A stretch of 13,587 bases of DNA from Lachnospiraceae bacterium (GTDB lineage: Bacteria > Bacillota_A > Clostridia > Lachnospirales > Lachnospiraceae), in NCBI GenBank assembly GCA_009911175.1, contig QXWX01000139.1, positions 1 to 13,587 of the forward strand, written 5' to 3'. Numbering within the stretch: position 1 is the stretch's first letter; every line of letters starts with the position of its first letter. A model generated the notes under the pieces. It saw only the letters and a program-made list of their open reading frames with translations, was not told where the DNA came from and made no database searches. Both the position numbers and the translations under genes were made by a program. This document shows positions 5,868-13,454 of this stretch, piece by piece.

Positions 5868-8056
5868 TCCACCGTATTTCCCGCTGTCAGGTAGAGCCTG
5901 CTGCCGGAATACAATGCCCGCGCGTTCCATGCGTACCCGCTCAGCTCCCGCTCGAAAATGCATTCGAACCCATTTTTCCCGTAGGAAAAGATCACATACC
6001 GCATCACGTCCCCGTCCACGCGGAATCCGATCAGGTTCTTTTCCACATCCACCAGTGCTGATTTATAATCATAAAATACATCCGAGGAATACGTATTTTC
6101 CAGCACGTACTTCTCCGCTTCCGTAACATTTTCCGGATCTGTAATATCGAACATGGAGAGCTTCACGCCCTCTGTCGCAGTCCCTGTTTCGTCCACGTCC
6201 ATGCCGATCCCCAGAAGCTTCCCTTCCCCATAAGGGTGCAGGTATTCCGAGAATCCCGGGATTTTCAGCTTTCCTAAGATCTCCGGCTTCTTCGGGTCTG
6301 ACAGGTCCACGGAAAACAGCGGATCCATCTGCCGGAATGTGACAAAATACCCGGTATCGCCCATAAATCTCGCAGAGTAAACGGCCTCGTCCTCCGCCAG
6401 CCCTTCGATCCGGGACAGCTCTTCCAGATTTTTATCCAGAATATAAAGGGAATTGGTGTCCTTAAGCTCCTGTTCGGCCTCCTCGGTAAGCCCAAACAGC
6501 CGGGGCGTGCTGCTGTTGTCGGAGGAAATCGGGGTCACGGTCACGACCAGACGCAGATTTCCCTCATATTCGTCAATGCTGAACGAATCGTTGAGCGTCC
6601 CGTCCACTTCCGTCTGCCCCACAGCCGTAAGCCTTCCGTCCTTATAAGAAACCTTCCGGATACAGGTTCCGGACACACTCCGCCCGGAGCTGCCGCCTCC
6701 CTGACGCGCCAGTGGCATGATGCCGTAGTCGCCGTAATCACTCTCACAGATGTAGATATTGTTCCTGCTCACGTAGCACATTCCCGCGCTTCCGAATACC
6801 GCCTTGGTATCCACCTTTTTCTCCGGATCCTTGATGGAAAACGCGGAGATGATGGTGTATTTTTCCGCCCGCGCGCCCATGGGCATCAGAATGTCCCCGC
6901 TTTCGATCCGCTTCCCCTGCGCCATCGGGATATATCCGTCCCGGTCCGTCCTGGAGCTGTAGATCTCCGCGTAAAAATCACTGAGCAGATACACATAGTC
7001 CCCGGACACCCGCATGGTGTTGTAATTCCCGCTCTGGGAAATCTTTCCTACGGACTTCGGTTTTTCCGGCTTACTGATGTCAAATGTCTCTGCCACGGCA
7101 TACTGCAGATAGCGCCCGCCGTATTCCCCGGTGGACACGTCGCCCTGATCCCGGTACTCTGACTGGCTGTACACCGCAATGAGCCGGTCGCCCTTCACAA
7201 AGATCTCAGAAACATAGCATTCCTGATCCAGCCGGATGGTGCTTAAGTGCTCCATCTCTTCCTTCTCGATGCCGACGATCTGGATCTGCTGGTTATTCAC
7301 GATATACAGCCGTTTTCCGTCTGTCTTTACAATGTCCGCTTCTCCAACGCCTTCTTCCCGGACGTTGGTATCTGAATAGCCGGAAGCTCCGCCGGCCTCC
7401 CCGGCCGTGTCTGCTGATACCTCGTTTTCCATAGGCGCGCTTTCCATTTTTGCGCTGCCGCCGGCCATCCCGCCGTCCACGTCGTCCATCACCGCATACT
7501 CCTCCGTGGATCTCTGCATCTCCTGCATCTCCTGCATCCGTTTATTTTCCGCTTCGATGTATTCAAAAACCTCGTCATAGTTCTTTGCGGTTTTGATATC
7601 TGTTACTTCGAAGGGGTCTCCGCTCCGATCCGACCGGCCGGATACACTGCTTTCCTTTCCATTCTGCCCGCCGGCAGCTCCATCCTGCTCTCCGGCCGCG
7701 CCGCTTTCCGAACCTCCTGAACTGTCCGCGGCGCTGTCTGCCGCTGATTCCGTAAGCATCTCTTCCGAACCAGCAGCCGCGCCGCTGTCTGCGTCCGCTA
7801 TCATCTGGAACTCCGCATGATCCGACTTGGTTCCAGTACCGAAGCCGAATCCTACTGTCCCGGCGGCAACAGCACCGATGACCAGCAGGCCGCAGGCTGC
7901 TGCCGCCGTGATCTTTCCATAATAATATTTTCTTTTTTTCTGTCCCCTGGATTCCAGCATCTGCTGGATCTGGTCCGGCTGCAGGGAATCCGGGATTTTT
8001 ATATTTTCACTTTGCTCTTCCGCAAGCTTTTTTAAATCTTTCTCATCCATACTCAT
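5819..8056 (-). CDS. Membrane-anchored beta-propeller protein, candidate anti-sigma factor
   Basis: The 745-aa product has a short cytoplasmic head (1-46, with KIPDSLQPDQIQQMLESR), one transmembrane helix (about 47-70, AAAACGLLVIGAVAAGTVGF) and an Ala/Gly/Ser/Glu-rich linker (about 80-145). A large extracytoplasmic C-terminal domain of the secreted beta-propeller family (PF09826/COG4880 type) follows. The family hallmark appears as TNVREEGVGEADIVKTDGKR (230-249). The domain is introduced by NYDEVFEYIEAENKR and repeated blades follow to the C-terminus. The start at 8056 has AAAGGAG 9 nt upstream. A longer frame to 8194 only reads through the 46-bp leader repeats. It follows an ECF-type sigma gene on the same strand, and its head resembles the cytoplasmic tails of anti-sigma factors in Clostridia. 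Sigma control is therefore likely but inferred; no zinc-finger anti-sigma motif is seen. Confidence 0.85.
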   Translation of the reverse strand: MSMDEKDLKKLAEEQSENIKIPDSLQPDQIQQMLESRGQKKRKYYYGKITAAAACGLLVIGAVAAGTVGFGFGTGTKSDHAEFQMIADADSGAAAGSEEMLTESAADSAADSSGGSESGAAGEQDGAAGGQNGKESSVSGRSDRSGDPFEVTDIKTAKNYDEVFEYIEAENKRMQEMQEMQRSTEEYAVMDDVDGGMAGGSAKMESAPMENEVSADTAGEAGGASGYSDTNVREEGVGEADIVKTDGKRLYIVNNQQIQIVGIEKEEMEHLSTIRLDQECYVSEIFVKGDRLIAVYSQSEYRDQGDVSTGEYGGRYLQYAVAETFDISKPEKPKSVGKISQSGNYNTMRVSGDYVYLLSDFYAEIYSSRTDRDGYIPMAQGKRIESGDILMPMGARAEKYTIISAFSIKDPEKKVDTKAVFGSAGMCYVSRNNIYICESDYGDYGIMPLARQGGGSSGRSVSGTCIRKVSYKDGRLTAVGQTEVDGTLNDSFSIDEYEGNLRLVVTVTPISSDNSSTPRLFGLTEEAEQELKDTNSLYILDKNLEELSRIEGLAEDEAVYSARFMGDTGYFVTFRQMDPLFSVDLSDPKKPEILGKLKIPGFSEYLHPYGEGKLLGIGMDVDETGTATEGVKLSMFDITDPENVTEAEKYVLENTYSSDVFYDYKSALVDVEKNLIGFRVDGDVMRYVIFSYGKNGFECIFERELSGYAWNARALYSGSRLYLTAGNTVESYDMKSFQKIDDIVL

Positions 8057-8073
8057 ATTCCGCGTCTCCTTTC

Positions 8074-8257
8074 TATACCTTGTGAAACGGCCGTATGGCC
8101 ATAACGGGGTGCCCTTGGGTATACCTTGTGAAACGGCCATATGGCCATAACGGGGTGCCCTTGGGTATACCTTATGAAACGGCCATATGGCCATAACGGG
8201 GTGCCCTTGGGTATACCTTGTGAAACGACCGCATGGCTATAATGGGATGCCGCTGGG
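8074..8257. repeat. Four tandem 46-bp repeats in the propeller gene leader
   Basis: Units start at 8074, 8120, 8166 and 8212. The first three are nearly identical; the fourth, nearest the sigma gene, is clearly diverged. Each holds two palindromes: TATACC at the unit junction, forming GGTATACC, and a central GGCCATATGGCC (in the first unit GGCCGTATGGCC). The 8074 unit ends directly at the ribosome binding site of the propeller gene. The period of 46 is not a multiple of three, so a conserved coding role is excluded. Arrayed symmetric sites just upstream of a gene suggest protein-binding sites or a leader RNA element. Confidence 0.92.
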
Positions 8258-8361
8258 CGCACTTTTGCCGCACAAAGTCCGCCGTCCCGCAGGGACATGT
8301 TCGATGTGATTCCTTTCGGACATTCCCGACGCATCATACCGCGTCCCCGGTATCGGTCATT
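8258..8361 (-). other. Structured stretch between sigma gene and repeats
   Basis: This non-coding piece of the sigma-propeller gap holds short palindromes: GTCCC-TGC-GGGAC near 8288-8300 and ATACCG-GGGACG-CGGTAT near 8330-8350 (minus-strand sense). Neither is followed by a U-run, so I see no terminator here and the two genes may share a transcript. No convincing promoter is visible in it. Confidence 0.4.
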
Positions 8362-8874
8362 TCAGCTCAGGATCCGGCGAAGCCTGTCCATGGCGCGCGC
8401 CTTCCGCGAACGGACTGTCGCCGGGTTCATCCCCAGCATCCTGCCAATCTCCGCGCTGGCATACCCTTCCAGCACAGAGCAGGCCACAATAACCCGGTCC
8501 TCTTCATCCAGCCGCATAAAAGCCGCCCTGACATCGCAATCTCCAGCTTGGTCCCGTTCCTCAGCCGCCAGGCCCTCCGGCAGCTCCTCTGTCCTCTGTA
8601 CGTTTTTTAATTTTCTCCTGCACTGATTCGCCAGGATCGTAAATATCCAGCTTCGGAAAGACTCCTCCTTTTTCAGCTTATGGATATTCTCATACGCCGC
8701 AATGACCGCCTCGCTGACTGCGTCCTCCGCATCCTGGGGATGTTTCATTGTGTACAGCGCAAACCGGTACAGCTCCTTATAGATCCGCGCGTACAGCCCC
8801 GAAAACGCTTTCACATCCCCGCGCCGCGCCCTTTGGATCAGGACCAGCTCTGAACTATCCTTGTAATCATACAT
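8362..8874 (-). CDS. ECF-type RNA polymerase sigma factor
   Basis: The 170-aa product is a small group IV (ECF) sigma-70 factor with only regions 2 and 4. Region 2 spans about 10-90: LVLIQRARRGDVKAFSGLYA, then HPQDAEDAVSEAVIAAYENI, and FRSWIFTILANQCRRKLK for -10 recognition and opening. Region 4 spans about 120-168 (DRVIVACSVLEGYASAEIGR, then MLGMNPATVRSRKARAMDRL), a helix-turn-helix that reads the -35. The ATG at 8874 is preferred because AAGGAGG stands 8 nt upstream; the in-frame ATG at 8901 lies upstream of that box. The downstream gene encodes a membrane protein with a large external domain, the usual place for the cognate anti-sigma factor. Own-promoter control is suggested by a possible promoter at 8939-8967. 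The external signal and regulon are not known. Confidence 0.9.
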   Translation of the reverse strand: MYDYKDSSELVLIQRARRGDVKAFSGLYARIYKELYRFALYTMKHPQDAEDAVSEAVIAAYENIHKLKKEESFRSWIFTILANQCRRKLKNVQRTEELPEGLAAEERDQAGDCDVRAAFMRLDEEDRVIVACSVLEGYASAEIGRMLGMNPATVRSRKARAMDRLRRILS

Positions 8875-8938
8875 CCGCTCCCCCTCCTTCCAATCCGGCA
8901 TGACCGCTGTTTCTCACCAACTGATGGTGATGTAAATA

Positions 8939-8967
8939 AGAGTATAAAAAATGAGAAAGTGTTGCAA
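8939..8967 (-). promoter_or_regulatory. Probable promoter of the sigma factor gene
   Basis: On the minus strand TTGCAA (8967-8962) is followed after 17 nt by TACTCT (8944-8939), or after 15 nt by TATACT (8946-8941). TTGCAACACTTTC could also be read as an ECF-type -35 carrying AAC, which would fit autoregulation. The choice between sigma-A and self-recognition cannot be made from this one site. Confidence 0.45.
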
Positions 8968-9124
8968 AGTTTTTTATTTTACGTGATTTTACATAGTAAT
9001 AACTATATCACTTTTCTGAGCCTTTAATCCAGATACCACAGTATAATTTCTGTTAAATTACGGTTCAGGTCCCGCTAAAGGAAGTATAACACAAAATGTG
9101 CCCCTTGAATACCTTAATAAAGTA

Positions 9125-9154
9125 TTGAAAATCCCTCACCTCTCATGTTATACT
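9125..9154 (+). promoter_or_regulatory. Promoter of the chemoreceptor gene
   Basis: TTGAAA at 9125-9130 and TATACT at 9149-9154 are 18 nt apart (17 if TTATAC is used). This is a sigma-A-type promoter with a leader of about 65 nt before the ATG at 9226. I see no motility-type (sigma-D) promoter, so the receptor may not be tied to the flagellar regulon. Confidence 0.6.
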
Positions 9155-9225
9155 AGACAGAAAGGGAAACAAATCGAAGAGAGTAGAAGCCTTCCCATAC
9201 TCAACTAACGAAAGGATGTACATTT

Positions 9226-10875
9226 ATGCGAAAAAGTATTAAAACAAACGTTGGAATCCGAGTGATTGCGGCACTCGCTTCCGTAATTTTGTTCAGCAGT
9301 GTCATGACGATAAACATTTTCCGCATTAAGAATATGCAGGCTGATAATGCTGACGTCAACAACTTGCTGTCCACCGTACAGGCTGCCGAGACAGCCCATT
9401 ACAAATGGTCCAGCGGACTGAGCAACGCGCTGTATGCCGATGCCGAATTTACCGGCAGTACCGACCCGACTACCTGTGTCCTCGGACAGTGGATCTACGG
9501 CGACAGCAGCACCGCGGATCCTGATATCCTGGCCCTGCGCGACCAGATCGAGCCCCTCCACAAGGAGCTGCATGAATCCGCTATCCATGTACTGGATCAG
9601 ATGAATTCCAGTCCGTCACAGGCACAGGCTTACTATCAGAATACGATCCTCTCCAACCTGTCCACACTGGTAGGATTCTTGGATCAGATCGTTGAGGACT
9701 GTACTCAGAAGAGCCTGGACAGCACCACCGAAATGCGGCAGATGATCCTGACCATGAACATTTTGTGCGCGGTCTGCCTGACCCTCGCGCTTGTATGTCT
9801 GCTCAGCCTGGTTCAGTACGTTCTGAAGCACATTGTAAAACCAATCATTCACATTACCGACCAGAGCCGTCCTCTTCAGGATGGAAATCTGGAATTTGAG
9901 CTGGATTACCATGCGGAAAACGAGCTGGGCTACCTGGCAGATACCCTGAGAAAATCCATGGGCCTGATCCACGATTATGTGGAAGATCTGAACCGGATCA
10001 TGGAACAGCTTTCCCGCGGCAACTTTGATGTTGCCACGACCGCTCCGTTTATCGGTGACTTCCGTACCATTGAGATGTCACTGAACAGCCTGACCTCCAC
10101 CCTGTCCGGAACCATGTCCAACATCCTCCGGGCGGAAAAGATGGTATCCGGCAATGCAGAGCAATTATCCAGCAGCTCCCAGACACTGTCCCAGGGCGCA
10201 ACTCAGCAGGCAAGTGCGGTGGAAGAGCTGTACGCTACTCTGGAAGAGCTTTCCCGCAATGCGGACCGCAATGTAGGCGTGGCTCAGGAAGCCCAGGAAA
10301 ATGCACGCCTCACCGGAGAGCAGGTATCCGTCAGCAGCCAGCAGATGGAACAGATGGTGCAGGCCATGGAAGATATCAGCGCTTCCTCCCAGCAGATCGG
10401 CAATATCATTGCTACGATCGAGAATATCGCTTTCCAGACCAATATCCTGGCATTGAACGCGGCAGTAGAGGCTGCCCGCGCCGGAGAAGCAGGCAAAGGC
10501 TTTGCCGTAGTATCGGATGAGGTCCGCAATCTGGCAGCCAAGTCAGATGAAGCAGCCAAGGCTACCAAGGATCTGATTGAGAATTCCGTACAGACAACGG
10601 CGCGCGGAACCGAGATCGTAGGAAAGGTTTCCGCCTCCCTGAAAAAGACGCTGGAGCTGGTAGAACAGTCCAACGAAGCGATACATACGATAGCAGACGC
10701 CATCCAGGGCGAAGCAGATTCCATTTCACAGGTTACCGAAGGAATCGGACAGATCTCCACAGTGGTCCAGTCCAATTCTGCCAGCAGTGAGGAATCCGCG
10801 GCTGTCAGCGCAGAGCTCTTCGAACAGGTTCATATGCTGGAAGCGCAGACAGAGAAGTTTAAGCTGAAACGCTGA
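9226..10875 (+). CDS. Methyl-accepting chemotaxis protein with external CZB-like domain
   Basis: The 549-aa product is a transmembrane chemoreceptor that passes signals to CheA/CheW. TM1 is at about 11-33 and TM2 at about 174-198. A HAMP domain follows (about 199-255), with a HAMP-like second segment (DLNRIMEQLSRGNFDV). The signalling hairpin is unmistakable, with its conserved tip IENIAFQTNILALNAAVEAA at 398-417 followed by RAGEAGKGFAVVSDEVRNLA. The sensory region between the membrane helices resembles a CZB zinc-binding four-helix domain: AHYKW (His 58), CVLGQWIYG (Cys 84) and EPLHKELHESA (His 112, His 116), the 3His/1Cys ligand set. An AAAGGA box precedes the start. The gene is monocistronic, with its own promoter and terminator. 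No che genes are nearby. The zinc-binding role is inferred from motifs. Confidence 0.93.
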   Translation: MRKSIKTNVGIRVIAALASVILFSSVMTINIFRIKNMQADNADVNNLLSTVQAAETAHYKWSSGLSNALYADAEFTGSTDPTTCVLGQWIYGDSSTADPDILALRDQIEPLHKELHESAIHVLDQMNSSPSQAQAYYQNTILSNLSTLVGFLDQIVEDCTQKSLDSTTEMRQMILTMNILCAVCLTLALVCLLSLVQYVLKHIVKPIIHITDQSRPLQDGNLEFELDYHAENELGYLADTLRKSMGLIHDYVEDLNRIMEQLSRGNFDVATTAPFIGDFRTIEMSLNSLTSTLSGTMSNILRAEKMVSGNAEQLSSSSQTLSQGATQQASAVEELYATLEELSRNADRNVGVAQEAQENARLTGEQVSVSSQQMEQMVQAMEDISASSQQIGNIIATIENIAFQTNILALNAAVEAARAGEAGKGFAVVSDEVRNLAAKSDEAAKATKDLIENSVQTTARGTEIVGKVSASLKKTLELVEQSNEAIHTIADAIQGEADSISQVTEGIGQISTVVQSNSASSEESAAVSAELFEQVHMLEAQTEKFKLKR

Positions 10876-10908
10876 TCCTACAAAGATTTACCGAATATAT
10901 GGTCACAG

Positions 10909-10942
10909 AAAAGGGACGGTCACTTGAAACCGTCCCTTTTTT
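10909..10942. terminator. Bidirectional terminator between chemoreceptor and hydratase genes
   Basis: AAAAGGGACGGT (10909-10920) pairs perfectly with ACCGTCCCTTTT (10929-10940) around an 8-nt loop, and a T6 run ends the 3' arm. The minus strand also ends in CCCTTTTC, so the structure can serve the convergent hydratase gene as well. Confidence 0.88.
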
Positions 10943-10952
10943 CCACTTGTAC

Positions 10953-10980
10953 GGTTGGATGCTCCCAGGAGCATCCAACC
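10953..10980. terminator. Second hairpin in the convergent gap
   Basis: GGTTGGATGCTC (10953-10964) and GAGCATCCAACC (10969-10980) make a perfect 12-bp stem with a 4-nt loop. A T7 run occurs 9 nt later on the plus strand (near 10988-10994), too far for a classic terminator. It probably backs up the first hairpin or protects the hydratase mRNA 3' end. Confidence 0.5.
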
Positions 10981-10993
10981 CACTTATATTTTT

Positions 10994-13261
10994 TTATCCT
11001 CTATAATAATTGATCAGGCATCCTTTCAGGATGATCTCTCTCTCCGCGTCAGTCATTTCTCCCAGCTTCAATTCGATCTCCCGCAGTCCGTCCTTCACCA
11101 CAAACGCCTTTACTGTGCTCTGCTTTTCTTCGATCACCTTGCGCGCCTCAGGGATGAACAGATAATCCCCATTTTGAAATGGAAGCGCCTCATGATCCGC
11201 CTCTGTCAGGAACGGAAGCATACCCCAGTTGATCAAGTTGGAGCGGTAACGCTTGGTCGCGTATTCGTTGGCAATATTGGCCCAACCGCCCAGTACCTTC
11301 TGGCAGGATGCCGCCTGCTCCCGCGCGGATCCGTCTCCCGGCTTCACCGCGAAGATCGTGCTTCCCACGCCAATATTTCCTTTGCCTGTCTCCGGGAAAT
11401 CCTTCTGGATCGCAGCCATCACCGGCTTTAACTCTTCCAGCGCATCCAGCGGACAGGCGCCTGCCTCGATCGCCTTCTGTGCCGCCTGCACTTCCTTAGC
11501 CCGTCCCACATAAGCCGGATCCTTTCTGGACAATGCAAATTCCGCAAGCCCCAACGGATTGGAACGGTAGGAAGAAGTCTCTCCGGAGGGAATCAGCTCG
11601 TCCGTGGTCGTGACGGGATCATGAATCTCAGATACGACTTTCAGGATCAGGTTCTCCGGCAGTGCGGACATGGCCGGCCAGTCCTTGATATTGGGACCGA
11701 ACTGGATTTCCACGGAAGGATCCGCCACACCCTTGCTGTCAAATACCCGGTTTTCGTAAATGCTCCTGTCGAAGTGGTATTTCTGCCCCTTGTACTCTAC
11801 ATCCAGTACAGTTGCCGGGGTCAGGAAGCCCTGGTTCGCCGCGGTCGCCGCAATGGAACGGGCATCCATCAGCGCGACAGAGGAAATCTGTCCGCTCTGC
11901 AGCTTGGAACCCTCCCGGTTGGGGAAATTCCTGGTAGAGTGGCGGATGGACAGCGCATTGTTGGCCGGTGTATCTCCCGCGCCGAAGCATGGTCCGCAGA
12001 ACGCCGTCTTCACGATGGTACCTGCCCCGATCAGATCCGCGACCGCCCCATTTTTTACCAGCTCCATATAGACCGGGGTGCTGGCCGGATAAACGCTGAA
12101 CGTAAACGCCCCGGAGCCGATGTTCTTTCCCCGGATGATATCCGCCGCCGCACAGATATTTTCAAATCCGCCGCCCGCGCAGCCGGCAATGATCCCCTGC
12201 TCCACATATAATTTCCCGTCAACCACCTTGTCCTGCAGGCTGTAATCCACCGCGCCGTCCAGGCTCACCAACGCCTTCTGCTCGACATCATGAAGGATGT
12301 CCTTTAAATTGGCGTTCAATTCCTCAATCGTATAGACATTGCTGGGGTGGAACGGCATTGCGATCATAGGCTTGATCTCGCTCAGGTTCACATAGACCAT
12401 GCCGTCATAATATGCGCATGCCCCCGGATTCAGTTCCTTATAGTCTTCGCTTCTGCCGTGGATCTCGTAAAATTCCCGGATCTTCTCGTCTGTCGCCCAG
12501 ATGGAGGACAGGCAGGTGGTCTCTGTCGTCATCACGTCCACGCCGATCCGGAAGTCCGCGCTCAGCTTGTGCACGCCGGGTCCTACAAATTCCATCACCT
12601 TATTGTTGACATAACCATTTCCAAAGGTGGCGCCGATGATCGCCAGGGCTACGTCCTGGGGGCCCACTCCCTTCCTCGGCTCGCCGTCCAGGTAAATGCC
12701 GATCACGCCCGGCATCTTGATATCATAGGTCTTATTCAGAAGCTGCTTCACAAGCTCCGGTCCGCCCTCGCCCATGGCCATGGTGCCCAGCGCGCCGTAG
12801 CGGGTATGGCTGTCCGAACCAAGGATCATCCTGCCGCCGCCCGCAAGCATCTCCCGCGCGTACTGATGGATGACCGCCTGATGAGGCGGTACATAGACAC
12901 CGCCGTATTTCTTCGCGCAGGTCAGCCCGAACATATGGTCATCTTCATTGATCGTACCACCCACCGCGCACAGGGAATTGTGGCAGTTGGTCAGCACATA
13001 GGGGATTGGGAACTTCTCCAGCCCCGAAGCCCGAGCCGTCTGGATGATCCCCACGAACGTGATATCATGGGAGGTCAGCTTGTCAAATCTGATCTGCAGG
13101 TTTTCCATATTGCCCGAGGTATTGTGGTCGCGCAGGATGCTGTAAGCCATCGTCTGCCGCGACGCTTCCTCCTTCGAAAGCGGAACCTGCGCGCCGCCCT
13201 TATCTTCGATCATCTCTGTGCCGTTCAGCAGATAGACTCCATTGTCATAAAGTTTTATCAT
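10994..13261 (-). CDS. Aconitase-family hydratase (4Fe-4S), substrate unknown
   Basis: The 755-aa product has the aconitase fold family's landmarks: [20 protein letters not shown] (about 147-166), the three cluster cysteines in IAGCAGG (Cys 361) and [11 protein letters not shown] (Cys 422, Cys 425), and [11 protein letters not shown] (442-452). It also has [18 protein letters not shown], equivalent to the aconitase TTDHISPAG region, and [20 protein letters not shown] with NWGMLPF in the swivelling C-terminal domain. It should dehydrate and rehydrate a hydroxy-acid. It is not a close match to AcnA, LeuC or homoaconitase as I know them and is nearer the YbhJ-like hydratases, so citrate/isocitrate activity is uncertain. 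Start 13261 is supported by AAAGGAGG about 11 nt upstream. A four-codon mini-frame overlaps the start. It has its own promoter and stands alone. Confidence 0.85.
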   Translation of the reverse strand: MIKLYDNGVYLLNGTEMIEDKGGAQVPLSKEEASRQTMAYSILRDHNTSGNMENLQIRFDKLTSHDITFVGIIQTARASGLEKFPIPYVLTNCHNSLCAVGGTINEDDHMFGLTCAKKYGGVYVPPHQAVIHQYAREMLAGGGRMILGSDSHTRYGALGTMAMGEGGPELVKQLLNKTYDIKMPGVIGIYLDGEPRKGVGPQDVALAIIGATFGNGYVNNKVMEFVGPGVHKLSADFRIGVDVMTTETTCLSSIWATDEKIREFYEIHGRSEDYKELNPGACAYYDGMVYVNLSEIKPMIAMPFHPSNVYTIEELNANLKDILHDVEQKALVSLDGAVDYSLQDKVVDGKLYVEQGIIAGCAGGGFENICAAADIIRGKNIGSGAFTFSVYPASTPVYMELVKNGAVADLIGAGTIVKTAFCGPCFGAGDTPANNALSIRHSTRNFPNREGSKLQSGQISSVALMDARSIAATAANQGFLTPATVLDVEYKGQKYHFDRSIYENRVFDSKGVADPSVEIQFGPNIKDWPAMSALPENLILKVVSEIHDPVTTTDELIPSGETSSYRSNPLGLAEFALSRKDPAYVGRAKEVQAAQKAIEAGACPLDALEELKPVMAAIQKDFPETGKGNIGVGSTIFAVKPGDGSAREQAASCQKVLGGWANIANEYATKRYRSNLINWGMLPFLTEADHEALPFQNGDYLFIPEARKVIEEKQSTVKAFVVKDGLREIELKLGEMTDAEREIILKGCLINYYRG

Positions 13262-13270
13262 GATATCATG
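13259..13270 (-). promoter_or_regulatory. Mini-frame ATG-ATA-TCA-TGA overlapping the hydratase start
   Basis: On the minus strand the AAAGGAGGAGC box is followed directly by ATGATATCATGA. The first ATG opens a three-residue frame whose TGA overlaps the hydratase ATG (ATGA). The first ATG is 2-3 nt from the box, too close for good initiation; the hydratase ATG is about 11 nt away, rather far. Coupling or simple competition for initiation is possible. Confidence 0.35.
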
Positions 13271-13391
13271 CTCCTCCTTTATCAGATGCAGCCCCGCGCC
13301 CTGCCTCTGTATCCGAACATCCGCCGATTCTGGCCGCCGCAGGCTCCCGCGGGGTATAAACAGTTACAAAATTTCTAACACTACGGTGGTT

Positions 13392-13420
13392 ATTTTATCA
13401 TGCGGAAATATCTTTGTAAA
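13392..13420 (-). promoter_or_regulatory. Promoter of the hydratase gene
   Basis: On the minus strand TTTACA (13420-13415) and TAAAAT (13397-13392) are 17 nt apart, with TGA just before the -10. It is a good sigma-A promoter. The leader would be about 125 nt and includes a GC-rich stretch around 13330-13360 (CCGCGGGAGCCTGCGG) able to form a stem. Confidence 0.65.
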
Positions 13421-13454
13421 GCGGGAAGAGATACTTTATTTATTACTATGGCCA

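Larger units (their letters stand above)
8902..9225. other. Divergent intergenic region between sigma and chemoreceptor genes
   Basis: This AT-rich gap of over 300 bases carries the promoters of both genes, listed separately. It also has a small hairpin in the sigma gene leader (TCACCA 8914-8919 with TGGTGA 8925-8930). A TATAAT box at 9042-9047 lacks a good -35. I see no gene in it. Confidence 0.6.

Noticed and set aside
5709..5963. Alternative minus-strand frame through the 55-bp units
   Set aside because: It overlaps the end of the propeller gene in another frame and exists only because the repeat copies the gene's 3' end.
8053..8337. Minus-strand 94-codon frame, and an N-terminal extension of the propeller protein up to 8194
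   Set aside because: Both are read-throughs of the 46-bp tandem repeats; the real start at 8056 has a well-placed AAAGGAG box.
10953..10980. Second hairpin as the main terminator of the hydratase gene
   Set aside because: On the minus strand it is followed by GTACAAGTGG rather than a U-run; the hairpin at 10909-10942 is the better terminator for both genes.
12347..13378. Long (343-codon) plus-strand frame opposite the hydratase gene
   Set aside because: It is the complement of a GC-rich coding gene with clear aconitase motifs; the translation is rich in His, Arg and Pro, typical of shadow frames, and there is no ribosome binding site.
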